Source: UBA4636 sp963650915
GTDB taxonomy: Bacteria > Bacillota > Clostridia > Christensenellales > Borkfalkiaceae
Length of the DNA stretch: 18,695 nt
Direction of reading: 5' to 3'
Assembly: GCA_963650915.1 (NCBI GenBank)
Contig: CAVJMJ010000027.1
Coordinates: 1-18,695 of the forward strand
Shown: piece after piece, positions 7,158-14,032 of the stretch
Numbering within the stretch: the first letter of the stretch is position 1
Layout of the letters: each line of letters begins with the position of its first letter
Notes under the pieces: generated by a model
The model's input: only the letters and a program-made list of their open reading frames with translations
Databases searched by the model: none
Told to the model about the DNA's origin: nothing
Made by a program: the position numbers and the translations under genes

Positions 7158-7181
7158 AATGTATTTTTGTTTTTATAAGGC

Positions 7182-7213
7182 AAAAAGGAGAGCAAAATTC
7201 GCTCTCCTTTTTT
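7182..7213. terminator. Bidirectional terminator between ATPase and perR
   Basis: AAAAAGGAGAGC (7182-7193) pairs with GCTCTCCTTTTT (7201-7212) across a 7-base loop. T-tracts occur on both strands. It sits between two convergent genes and should end both transcripts. Confidence 0.88.
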
Positions 7214-7228
7214 ATTTGTTTTTTTGCT

Positions 7229-7621
7229 TTATTCTTTAGATTTTTTAATGCATTTTTGGCAGACGCCTTCAAAAGTCATCGTGTGGCGCAACACTTTGTA
7301 TCCCGTTTTTTCTTCAACGACACGATTGAAATTTTCTTCGTATTCTATCGGCGCATCGATAACGGCACCGCAGTTTACGCATATTACGTGGTAATGACTT
7401 TCCGTAGTTAAATCGAATCTGTCGGCACCGGGAACTTTCACGTGGTAAACTTCGCCGTCCTCCGACAAAACGTTGAGATTGCGATAAACCGTTCCCCTAC
7501 TGATTTTTTCGTCGAGTTTATGAACTTCTTCGTAAATCTGCTCGGCGGTAGGATGGTCGCATCGTCCCCTTACAACGGATAAAATCAAATTTTTTTGTTT
7601 GGTATCGCGTCTCGGTTTCAA
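7229..7621 (-). CDS. perR: Fur-family peroxide regulator, PerR type
   Basis: Fur-superfamily repressor with an N-terminal winged helix (recognition helix about residues 41-52) and a C-terminal metal-binding dimerisation domain. Numbered from the TTG start at 7621 (129 residues), it has H23, D70, H76, H78 and D89. This matches the order and almost the exact spacing of the B. subtilis PerR regulatory ligands H37, D85, H91, H93 and D104, including Asp where Fur proteins differ. Structural zinc cysteines are C81xxC84 and C121xxC124. I chose TTG at 7621 because AAAGGAG stands 6 bases before it and partly overlaps the desulfoferrodoxin stop. The in-frame ATG at 7663 would overlap that gene by 31 bases and has no clear binding site. 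It is the last gene of the rubrerythrin-desulfoferrodoxin operon and is probably autoregulated through the palindrome at 8601-8623. Confidence 0.93.
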   Translation of the reverse strand: MKPRRDTKQKNLILSVVRGRCDHPTAEQIYEEVHKLDEKISRGTVYRNLNVLSEDGEVYHVKVPGADRFDLTTESHYHVICVNCGAVIDAPIEYEENFNRVVEEKTGYKVLRHTMTFEGVCQKCIKKSKE

Positions 7622-7632
7622 AACATACTCCT

Positions 7633-8007
7633 TTACGCCACGAAAAGCCCGTGTAAATTGCAATAGGCGTAAACGGCTATGACTTCGTCGTCCTTTTCAA
7701 GCAAAAAACGTGCTTCGGGCTTATCACCGGGACAAAGTTCTACACGCTGATTGCATTTTTTCGTTTCAACCAAAATCCACTCGATATAATGCTCGTCTGC
7801 CATCGGGTGGGCGATTTCGCCTACCTTTACGATTAAAATATCCTCTTCCCTTTTATACACGGGGACGTGTTTTTCTTTCGATGCATCTGTTGCGCCCGGA
7901 ATGATTTCTTGCATTTCCTCACCGCAACACATGACTTTTTTACCGTTATTTTTTATGTAAGTTACTATGTTTCCGCAGTGATTGCATTTATAAAATTTTC
8001 GTTTCAT
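7633..8007 (-). CDS. dfx: Desulfoferrodoxin (two-iron superoxide reductase)
   Basis: A 124-residue superoxide reductase that reduces superoxide to hydrogen peroxide without making oxygen, typical of anaerobes. The N-terminal desulforedoxin domain keeps all four iron-binding cysteines (C8, C11, C27, C28), so this is the two-centre (class I) form. The catalytic centre ligands are H47, H67, H73, C116 and H119, and the conserved E45-K46 pair precedes H47. It starts 28 bases after the rubrerythrin stop and ends 11 bases before the PerR start, clearly in one operon. I do not see a good Shine-Dalgarno site before its ATG, so it may depend on translational coupling. Its peroxide product would be handled by the rubrerythrin encoded just upstream. 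Confidence 0.96.
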   Translation of the reverse strand: MKRKFYKCNHCGNIVTYIKNNGKKVMCCGEEMQEIIPGATDASKEKHVPVYKREEDILIVKVGEIAHPMADEHYIEWILVETKKCNQRVELCPGDKPEARFLLEKDDEVIAVYAYCNLHGLFVA

Positions 8008-8035
8008 GGCGTTTATCGTAAATTTAAAGCAAAAA

Positions 8036-8575
8036 TCAGTAATTTTCTTTTCTTACTTCAAAGTAGCTTTGGGGATGTAAGCAGGTGGGGCAAACTTGAG
8101 GAGCCTTTACACCGACGACGATATGACCGCAGTTACGGCATTCCCAAACTTTGACTTCGCTCTTTTCAAAAACCTTTGCGGTTTCAACGTTTTGTAAAAG
8201 GGCACGATAACGTTCTTCGTGATGCTTTTCGATTGCACCGACCAATCTAAAACGAACGGCTAATTCTTTAAAGCCTTCTTTTTCGGCGGTTTTTGCGAAA
8301 TCTTCGTACATATCGGTCCATTCGTAATTTTCACCGTCTGCGGCTGCTTTTAAATTTTCTGCAGTGTCGCCTAAGCCGTTAAGTTCTTTAAACCAAAGTT
8401 TGGCGTGTTCTTTTTCGTTTTCTGCAGTCTTTAAAAAGAGTTCGGCAATTTGCTCGTAACCCTGTTTTTTAGCAACCGATGCAAAATAGGTGTATTTGTT
8501 TCTCGCTTGGGATTCACCTGCAAAAGCGGCTTGTAAGTTTTTTTCGGTTTGAGTACCTTCGTATTTGTTTTTCAT
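8036..8575 (-). CDS. rbr: Rubrerythrin
   Basis: A 179-residue rubrerythrin, a cytoplasmic peroxide reductase of anaerobes. The ferritin-like di-iron domain has E21 (in AGESQARN), E54 and H57 (ENEKEH), E82 and E116/H119 (IEKHHEE). The C-terminal rubredoxin domain has C146xxC149 and C162xxC165. The length is normal. AAAGGAG lies about 10 bases before the ATG. It is the first gene of the operon rbr-dfx-perR, preceded by a consensus promoter overlapping a PerR-box-like palindrome, so induction by peroxide through the operon's own PerR is the natural inference. Confidence 0.97.
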   Translation of the reverse strand: MKNKYEGTQTEKNLQAAFAGESQARNKYTYFASVAKKQGYEQIAELFLKTAENEKEHAKLWFKELNGLGDTAENLKAAADGENYEWTDMYEDFAKTAEKEGFKELAVRFRLVGAIEKHHEERYRALLQNVETAKVFEKSEVKVWECRNCGHIVVGVKAPQVCPTCLHPQSYFEVRKENY

Positions 8576-8600
8576 TTTTAATAACTCCTTTGATTTTTAA

Positions 8601-8623
8601 TTATTAGGAATAATTCCTATTAA
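8601..8623. promoter_or_regulatory. PerR-box-like operator of the rubrerythrin operon
   Basis: TAGGAATAATTCCTA at 8605-8619 is a perfect 7-1-7 inverted repeat, the architecture of Fur/PerR boxes. The symmetry extends outward to 8601-8623 with a single mismatched pair. It overlaps the expected transcription start of the promoter at 8626-8654, where a bound repressor would block initiation. The operon encodes a PerR-type regulator, which makes autoregulation likely. Confidence 0.8.
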
Positions 8624-8625
8624 AT

Positions 8626-8654
8626 AGTATATTATATCCCGAACGATATGTCAA
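8626..8654 (-). promoter_or_regulatory. Promoter of rbr-dfx-perR
   Basis: On the minus strand, TTGACA (8654-8649) and TATACT (8631-8626) are separated by 17 bases. This is a near-consensus vegetative promoter, consistent with strong expression when the repressor leaves. Confidence 0.85.
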
Positions 8655-8907
8655 GCGTTTTTTCTTTTTTTATAAAAATTTTTTATAGCGTCTTATATCT
8701 GCCGTCAAATGAGTGTAAATGTTTTAAATTCCTAAAATTTAAATTACGGTCGTTTTGTTAAGTTAATTTTAGGCTATATGTAATTTTGAAAATGTACGGT
8801 ATAAATGATATATGATTTTATATATTGACTTTTTTGCGTATATATGAACTTTTTGCGGTTTTTAATATGTGATTTTTAATATACTGTTGCAGTGTAAACT
8901 TATGAAA
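8655..8907. other. AT-rich intergenic stretch, no gene seen
   Basis: Between the rbr promoter and the terminator of the zinc peptidase gene. Very AT-rich, with loosely repeated strings such as TGACTTTTTTGCG / TGAACTTTTTGCGG (about 8825-8860) and TTTTTAATATG / TTTTTAATATA. No credible coding frame or RNA gene was recognised. Confidence 0.5.
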
Positions 8908-8948
8908 AAAGTGGCAAAACCGACCTATAGGCGGGTTTTTGCCACTTT
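8908..8948 (-). terminator. Terminator of the zinc peptidase gene, with dispersed element core as loop
   Basis: AAAGTGGCAAAACC (8908-8921) pairs with GGTTTTTGCCACTTT (8934-8948). On the minus strand the hairpin is followed by a run of Ts. The apical part, CCGACCTATAGGCGGG (8920-8935), is a variant of the dispersed CTATAAG element in which the core has become the self-complementary CCTATAGG. It lies downstream of the YugP-like gene, beyond the 26-bp array. Confidence 0.8.
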
Positions 8949-8960
8949 CGATATGATTTT

Positions 8961-9076
8961 AACGGTTATCGTTAATCTTTTAGTTCTAACGATATTGATA
9001 ATTTTTATAGTACATCGATATCGATAATTATTAGAGTTTAACGTTATCGTTAATTTTTAGATTTAAACGCTATCTG
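8961..9076. repeat. 26-bp tandem array abutting the zinc peptidase stop
   Basis: Units start at 8961, 8988, 9014, 9040 and 9066 with AACGGTTATCG, AACGATATTGA, ATCGATATCGA, AACGTTATCGT and AACGCTATCTG, each followed by TAATTTTTAGA-like sequence. The period is 26-27. The last start, AACGCTATCTG, includes the stop codon (CTA, 9070-9072) and last codon of the peptidase gene, so the array is in register with the gene end. Confidence 0.8.
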
Positions 9077-9807
9077 TCTTTTCTTTTGCCTCTTACCGAT
9101 GCTACGATCAATAAAAACCTAAGTAAATATAAAAGGGACACTACAAGCGACGCAACGTACGTCATTGCCGCTGCGGTCAAAACCGACCTTGCGCCTTTGA
9201 TTTCTTCACTGTCGAGGTATCTTTCGGATTTCAACATTTGAAGTGCTCTTCTTGACGCGTTAAATTCGACGGGAAGGGTTACCAAAGCAAAGATGGTAGA
9301 AAGCGAATACATAACGCAACCTATTGCTATAATCAGCGAGCCGATGTTGTTTTGTTGGTTTACGCCTATTAAAAATTCGAGTATAACCCCGACGATTACG
9401 ACGGGAACAGCTAAGCGTGAACCGATATTCGTTACGGGAACGAGAATTTTTCTTAAATTCAGCATAATGCTGTTTTCGTGTTGTTGGCAAGCATGCCCGC
9501 ATTCGTGGGCAGCGACGCCTATCGCACCGATGCTCGAACTGTTATAAACCGTATCGGACAAACTGAGAACGTCTGTTGACGGGTTATAGTTATCCGTAAG
9601 GTTTCCGCTTATTCTTTTAACGACGACACCGTTGCAACCGTACTTTGAAAGTAAGTTTCTGCTTACCTCGCTTGCGGGCATTCCGATTTTTGCCGATATT
9701 TTGGAATACTTAGAATAAGTGGTTTTTATTGAAATTTGCGCAATTAGTGCAAAAATAAGCCCCGGTACGATGATTATAAGCGAACCGTAATATATGAGAT
9801 AGTACAT
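9070..9807 (-). CDS. yugP: Membrane zinc metallopeptidase, YugP family
   Basis: A 245-residue protein of the YugP/neutral zinc metallopeptidase 2 family (PF04298). A hydrophobic N-terminal segment (about 2-27) anchors it. The conserved DNYNPSTDVLSLSD region (72-85) precedes the zinc-binding HECGH motif at 101-105 inside VAAHECGHACQ. Further hydrophobic segments follow at about 125-170 and 207-235. The family is a membrane-bound peptidase of unknown substrate. The C-terminus ends in a basic tail. AAGGAG stands 5-6 bases before the ATG. It appears monocistronic, with a consensus promoter at 9827-9855 and its own terminator at 8908-8948. Catalytic activity is inferred only from the intact zinc motif. 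Confidence 0.93.
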   Translation of the reverse strand: MYYLIYYGSLIIIVPGLIFALIAQISIKTTYSKYSKISAKIGMPASEVSRNLLSKYGCNGVVVKRISGNLTDNYNPSTDVLSLSDTVYNSSSIGAIGVAAHECGHACQQHENSIMLNLRKILVPVTNIGSRLAVPVVIVGVILEFLIGVNQQNNIGSLIIAIGCVMYSLSTIFALVTLPVEFNASRRALQMLKSERYLDSEEIKGARSVLTAAAMTYVASLVVSLLYLLRFLLIVASVRGKRKDR

Positions 9808-9826
9808 AGTTTCTCCTTTTTTATAA

Positions 9827-9855
9827 AGTATAACCGAAATTTATAATATTGTCAA
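9827..9855 (-). promoter_or_regulatory. Promoter of the YugP-family gene
   Basis: On the minus strand, TTGACA (9855-9850) and TATACT (9832-9827) are separated by 17 bases. This is the same boxes-and-spacing combination as the rbr promoter, but without the PerR-like palindrome. Confidence 0.88.
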
Positions 9856-10263
9856 ACGTCGTAAAGGTTTAATTTTATTTTCGGTAAAGTATAAGACGAA
9901 GGCATACGCCCTCGCCTTTATATCTAACTATATGATATTTTTTGATAATATTTTTAATCGAATACTATAAACCGACAAAAAATATTTACCGTTTTTATAT
10001 TATCGCAACGATTTTTATCGTTGTTTTACCAAGCAATTAGTCTTTGTTTTTTTATAAAAACAAGCCGATAACGGGCTTATAGCCCGGCTTATTAAATTTA
10101 GTCAAGTCAAACTTTGTTAAAATTAGTTATATGCGACTTGTTAAATTGAGTTAAGCGCGACTTGTTAAAATCACTCAAACCCGAATTGTCTAAACTTATT
10201 TAACTTATCTAAACTTATCTAAACTTAACAAAAGTCGCAAAGGCTCGGTTAATACGATTTTTA
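9856..10263. repeat. Intergenic region with short repeats after pyk
   Basis: No gene is present. A dispersed element that doubles as a pyk terminator is at 10062-10090. From about 10100 to 10235 there are degenerate short repeats: GCGACTTGTTAAA at about 10133 and 10157, and three runs of TCTAAACTTA/TCTAAACTTAT between about 10188 and 10227. They form the 3' flank of the pyruvate kinase gene. Confidence 0.6.
10062..10090 (-). terminator. Probable pyk terminator formed by dispersed element copy 5
   Basis: On the minus strand, AAGCC and GGCTT close an outer stem (10090-10086 with 10066-10062). Inside it, CGGGCT and AGCCCG pair around a 3-base loop made by the CTATAAG core. Then comes G and five Ts (10060-10056). 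It is the only strong hairpin-plus-T-run seen in the 456 bases after pyruvate kinase. The two stems are partly alternative to each other. It is the clearest example of the dispersed element acting as a terminator. Confidence 0.7.
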
Positions 10264-11676
10264 TTATAAAATTTGTATATTGATGAAGGAAGAGTTACCG
10301 CCCTTGCCGTTCGGGGTGCCGGCGGTAATTACCACTTTATCGTTCTTTTTAGCCAAACCGCTCTTTAATGCGCATTCTTTGGCAAAATAAATCAAAACGT
10401 CGAGTGAAGAGTATTCATCGCTCAATATAGGTAGTACCCCCCAAGAAAGAGCAAGTTTTCTAAACGCCTTTTCGTCCGTGGTCATACCGATAATGGGTTC
10501 TTCCGGGCGGAAACGGGAAACCATTCTTGCCGTCATACCGGTGCGAGTGCAAACGACTATCGCCTTTGCCGAAAGGTCGTGCGCCAAGGTGCATGCAGAG
10601 TGCGAAAGCGCCTCGCCTACGTGAGATATAACGAAGGATTCGTCGGGAATAATTTGAATGTAAATTCTGTTCTTTTCGGCTTGTTCGACGATTTTCGACA
10701 TTGCCGAAACGGCTTCGACGGGATAAAGCCCCGCAGCGGTTTCTCCGGACAACATTACCGCGCTCGTTCCGTCGTAAACGGCGTTTGCGACGTCTGATAT
10801 TTCAGCCCTTGTCGGACGTTTGTTATGCGTCATAGACTCCAACATTTCGGTTGCTGTTATGCAACGCTTACCCCAAATACGGCACATGTCTATCATGTGT
10901 TTTTGAATGTTTGGAAGTTCTTCGTAAGGGATTTCAACGCCCAAATCTCCACGCGCGACCATTATGCCGTCGGACGCTTTTATTATGCTTTCAAGGTTTT
11001 TAACGCCCGTTGAGTTTTCGATTTTAGCGATGAGGTCGATATCCTCTCCGCCGTTTTCCTTTAAAAATTTTCTGACAACCGCAATGTCTTCTTCGCAAGA
11101 AACAAAGGACAATGCGATAAAGTCAACTCCGCATTCGATGCCGAAAAGCAGGTCTTTTTTGTCTTGTTCGGACAAAAAGTCGAGTTTTAAATGTTTGTCG
11201 GGGAAAAACATGCTTCTATGGTCGGAAGTTTCACCGCCGACCAAAACGGTCGTTAAAACGTCGTTACCCTTGACCTCGTCGACGACGAACGTCATAAGCC
11301 CGTTGTTTAATAAAATTTTATCCCCTTTTTGCATGGACTCGGGCAAATATTTGTAAGAAACCGATACGCGTGTTTCGTCGCCCAAAATTTCATCTGTGGT
11401 AAACGTGAACTTGTCGCCCGCTTGAAGGGTTATTTTTGAATTTTTGTATCTTCCGGTGCGGAACTCCGGACCTTTGGTGTCGAGCATTATGGGAAGAGGA
11501 ATTTTTCTTTCTTTTCTAAGTTCTTTTACGATGTTGATTTTCTTTAACTGTTCTTCGTGGGTGCCGTGGGAAAAATTGAGTCTGCAAACGTTCATACCTG
11601 CGTCGTACATTTGCGAGATGACTTCTTTAGTGTCGCTTGAAGGACCTAAAGTGCATACGATTTTTGTTTTCTTCAT
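10264..11676 (-). CDS. pyk: Pyruvate kinase
   Basis: A 470-residue pyruvate kinase, which converts phosphoenolpyruvate and ADP to pyruvate and ATP in the last step of glycolysis. It is the standard length and lacks the extra C-terminal PEP-utiliser-like domain found in some Firmicutes. Visible features are the N-terminal KIVCTLGPSS start, substrate-binding R32/N34/S36 in VCRLNFSHG, and the family signature around DLIAKIENSTG (about residue 217 on, with the catalytic lysine). Also present are ITATEMLESM (a Glu replaces the common Gln of TQML), RPTRAEISDVANAVYDG and MLSGETAAG. AACGGAGAATCA gives a good binding site before ATG. A promoter is at 11762-11790, with a short hairpin leader between. 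It appears monocistronic. Confidence 0.98.
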   Translation of the reverse strand: MKKTKIVCTLGPSSDTKEVISQMYDAGMNVCRLNFSHGTHEEQLKKINIVKELRKERKIPLPIMLDTKGPEFRTGRYKNSKITLQAGDKFTFTTDEILGDETRVSVSYKYLPESMQKGDKILLNNGLMTFVVDEVKGNDVLTTVLVGGETSDHRSMFFPDKHLKLDFLSEQDKKDLLFGIECGVDFIALSFVSCEEDIAVVRKFLKENGGEDIDLIAKIENSTGVKNLESIIKASDGIMVARGDLGVEIPYEELPNIQKHMIDMCRIWGKRCITATEMLESMTHNKRPTRAEISDVANAVYDGTSAVMLSGETAAGLYPVEAVSAMSKIVEQAEKNRIYIQIIPDESFVISHVGEALSHSACTLAHDLSAKAIVVCTRTGMTARMVSRFRPEEPIIGMTTDEKAFRKLALSWGVLPILSDEYSSLDVLIYFAKECALKSGLAKKNDKVVITAGTPNGKGGNSSFINIQIL

Positions 11677-11691
11677 TGATTCTCCGTTAAT

Positions 11692-11712
11692 GCGCAGGGC
11701 GCATACTGCGCC
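11692..11712 (-). promoter_or_regulatory. Overlapping GC-rich hairpins in the pyk leader
   Basis: Within the short pyk leader, GGCGCA/TGCGCC (11712-11707 with 11703-11698) and GCGCAG/CTGCGC (11711-11706 with 11697-11692) use overlapping bases and cannot form together. They end a few bases before the GGAG ribosome binding site. They may stabilise the transcript or affect translation. Confidence 0.45.
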
Positions 11713-11761
11713 TCAAACGCATCGGCATTTAAGCCTTTAAAAAAAATTATTTCCGCACTAT

Positions 11762-11790
11762 ATTATATACATAAGCGGGCTAAAAGGCAA
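11762..11790 (-). promoter_or_regulatory. Promoter of pyk
   Basis: On the minus strand, TTGCCT (11790-11785) and TATAAT (11767-11762) are separated by 17 bases. The -10 box is perfect and the -35 box keeps TTG. Confidence 0.75.
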
Positions 11791-11852
11791 GAAAAAATTA
11801 CTCGACTTAAAAAATCTCGTTAATATTTTATCTCGTTTTTTTAGTCCCCTTA

Positions 11853-11992
11853 GCATCGATTTATAACTCAAAAAACCGACGATTTATAACTTTTATTCAA
11901 ATCCCTTAAACTTACCGTTTGTAGCCTTTAAACCGACGATTCATGCCTTAAAGACATTTGAATTTTAACCCGAAAACCGATGATTTATAATC
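11853..11992. repeat. Degenerate repeats between the GH127-like and pyk genes
   Basis: Four scattered copies of an ACCGACGATTTATAAC-like string occur at about 11853 (CATCGATTTATAAC), 11873 (AAACCGACGATTTATAAC), 11929 (AAACCGACGATTCATGCC) and 11974 (AAAACCGATGATTTATAA). Spacing is irregular (about 20, 56 and 45). They precede a full dispersed element at 12000-12026, which also starts with a GTCGAT string. No gene is seen here. Confidence 0.65.
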
Positions 11993-11999
11993 AAAAAAC

Positions 12000-12026
12000 A
12001 GTCGATAACGGGCTTATAGCCAGACT
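12000..12026 (-). repeat. Dispersed CTATAAG element, copy 6, terminator-like
   Basis: On the minus strand, AGTC and GACT close an outer stem, and GGCT/AGCC pair around ATA inside it. G and six Ts follow. It lies just beyond the main terminator of the glycosidase gene, giving a double terminator. Confidence 0.8.
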
Positions 12027-12031
12027 TTTAC

Positions 12032-12077
12032 AAAAAAAGCGTCCTACGGCAAATACTTTTATCGAGGACGCTTTTTT
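12032..12077. terminator. Terminator of the GH127-like gene
   Basis: AAAAAAGCGTCC (12033-12044) pairs with GGACGCTTTTTT (12066-12077). The loop is about 21 bases and can extend the stem. T-tracts on both strands make it usable in either direction. It lies 48 bases downstream of the glycosidase stop. Confidence 0.85.
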
Positions 12078-12124
12078 ATAATAATTTTTGATTTATCGTT
12101 TTTAAGTGTTTAAGGTTATAGAGG

Positions 12125-14032
12125 CTATTTTTCTTTTTTAGGAATTTTTGAAAGGACGGTTACTCTTAAATTAGTTGAGCCGTATGGTTGAAATTTTAAA
12201 GTTTCGTTCTCGCCGACCCGTTGTTTGCCGAGGGTTTTCGAGGCGATAAGGTCGTAACCTTTTTCGTATTTCCATTTTACGGGCGCAAGCGTTGCTTTGA
12301 TTTTTATGGGCGGGTTACTTCTTGAAAACGGAAGGTCGTATTCTTGGTTTTCCACCGTAAAATTATCGTCCGTAAAGGCGTAACGCCACTCGCTTTCGGG
12401 TGTAAGATAATAGTCGCAATAGGGATATTTTCGTTCCACTCCGTCCAAAACGTATTCGACTTTTTCTTTCTTTTCGGCTATGGGAAGAGCAAATAGCAAG
12501 GCTCCGTAACGCAACGTATAACCGCCTTCGGGTGCTTTTACGAGTTTAGGCTCGTAAATATATTCGATGTCAAAAGGTATATCTTTTTTGAGTTTTATAA
12601 TAATCCATCCGTCGTTTTCGCAATACTCTACAGATTGTTTGTTATATACATTTGAGTCGATAGATGCATCCGAGCCGATAGATGCATCCGAGCCGACAGA
12701 ACGAACTTTTACCTCTTCGTAGCCGTGAACGGGCATTTTTACCGTCAAATCGTCATCGCATATAAGGCGAGCGGTGTTTCTAAACGGATATTCCGTAATA
12801 CATTGGAAGTTCACCGTTTTTCCGCCTATTTCGGTTTTTATCTTCATCGGAACGGGTGATAGAACGACAAGTTTATCCCCTTCCTTCATATATGCCGACA
12901 GTGCAAATTTAGGGAATCCTTGACTGAAATTTGCCGTGCAACAACCGTAGTTCGGTTCCAACCCGAAAACGTTTGCCTCGGTACCGTTCGTTCTGAAAAC
13001 CGTCTTGTCGAATTTTTTACACGCTATTTGGTTTACCTGTTGGTCGTATTGGTGCGTCCACATGTCCTCGGATACCGTTGCGGGAAGTCCGTTAAAAGCA
13101 AGGGCTTCGAGCCTTTCGGACCATGCGGGATTACCCGTCAGCGCAAAAAGCCATTCGTAACTGTACATTGCCTCGACCACTCCGCAAAGTTCCGAGCCCT
13201 GTATGGCGGATAGTCCCGACAAACACTCGTCACCCGTAAAATGACCGTAGGCGGTGCCGTGTTTTTTGTCTAATACGGCGAGCATCTTTTCTGCAGTAAC
13301 GCAGGATTTGTCATCGGTGACTTCTTTATACAAAGCACCGCTTTTTAAAGCCATTGCAATGTTTACGACGTGGGTTTCAAAATTCCAACCGACGTTTTCG
13401 GTATATTTACTTTGCCATATTTTTACACATTCCGAAATATCCATGCCTTGGGTGCGCAAACGTATTGCCAAAAGGCGCAATAAATTTTCATCTTTTTCGG
13501 ACGGGTTTTTGTCAAGAAGCCACTTTATAGGAATCAGACACTCGTACCACCTTGCGGCAGCCCAGTTATAAAGCGTTCTAAAGTTTATGTAGTTATATAC
13601 GAATTTGAGGCAGTTTAATATTGCGCATTCTACCGATTTGGTTTTTTCTTCGTCGCAAAGACAATCGGCGTAAACGGTCAACATTTTCATTATCAAAAAT
13701 TGCGACCATATATCGTCGTTTTGAGCGTCGGTATCGTTTTTCGGTCTGAAACGCCCTTCTTCGTCCTGACAAGAAAGAATGCAGTCGGCGTACTTTTTCG
13801 CACGTGCGATTATATCTTCGTCGCCCGTCAAAGCAGCGAGCGGAATAAACCCGTCCAAAAAGTACGGAAGTCTTTCCCAGCCTTCTCGATTACCGCCTAA
13901 CCATTTGCTATCTTTTACGTCAAGCCATATTTTGTCAAGATTACACGACAGTCCATTTTTTTGAACGTCGAGTTGCTTTTTCAGCCAACCTTGCGGTGAG
14001 ATTGACGAAGGTTTAAAAAATTCAAATTTCAT
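12125..14032 (-). CDS. GH127-like (DUF1680) glycoside hydrolase, probable beta-L-arabinofuranosidase
   Basis: A 635-residue protein of the DUF1680/GH127 type: an alpha/alpha six-hairpin barrel followed by beta-sandwich domains. In the characterised enzyme HypBA1 the active site is a zinc-bound cysteine nucleophile (E338, C340, C417, C418). The equivalent motifs here are ELC (E281, C283) and GCCTANFSQG (C364, C365), all intact. It should release terminal sugars, most likely L-arabinofuranose, but DUF1680 covers other specificities. It has no signal peptide, so it acts inside the cell on imported oligosaccharides. AAGGAG lies 7 bases before ATG. It is divergent from an AraC-type regulator, its probable activator. 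Oddity: near residues 443-456 a hexapeptide GSDASI is tandemly repeated, from an 18-base DNA repeat at 12654-12699. Confidence 0.88.
   Translation of the reverse strand: MKFEFFKPSSISPQGWLKKQLDVQKNGLSCNLDKIWLDVKDSKWLGGNREGWERLPYFLDGFIPLAALTGDEDIIARAKKYADCILSCQDEEGRFRPKNDTDAQNDDIWSQFLIMKMLTVYADCLCDEEKTKSVECAILNCLKFVYNYINFRTLYNWAAARWYECLIPIKWLLDKNPSEKDENLLRLLAIRLRTQGMDISECVKIWQSKYTENVGWNFETHVVNIAMALKSGALYKEVTDDKSCVTAEKMLAVLDKKHGTAYGHFTGDECLSGLSAIQGSELCGVVEAMYSYEWLFALTGNPAWSERLEALAFNGLPATVSEDMWTHQYDQQVNQIACKKFDKTVFRTNGTEANVFGLEPNYGCCTANFSQGFPKFALSAYMKEGDKLVVLSPVPMKIKTEIGGKTVNFQCITEYPFRNTARLICDDDLTVKMPVHGYEEVKVRSVGSDASIGSDASIDSNVYNKQSVEYCENDGWIIIKLKKDIPFDIEYIYEPKLVKAPEGGYTLRYGALLFALPIAEKKEKVEYVLDGVERKYPYCDYYLTPESEWRYAFTDDNFTVENQEYDLPFSRSNPPIKIKATLAPVKWKYEKGYDLIASKTLGKQRVGENETLKFQPYGSTNLRVTVLSKIPKKEK
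12654..12699. repeat. 18-bp in-frame tandem repeat inside the GH127-like gene
   Basis: GAGTCGATAGATGCATCC (12654-12671), GAGCCGATAGATGCATCC (12672-12689) and a partial third unit GAGCCGACAG (12690-12699). The period is a multiple of three, so the frame is kept and the protein gains GSDASI repeats in what is probably a surface loop of the C-terminal beta domain. Confidence 0.9.

Noticed and set aside
10964..11356. 130-residue plus-strand open frame inside pyk
   Set aside because: Antisense shadow of the pyruvate kinase gene, whose motifs are intact throughout.
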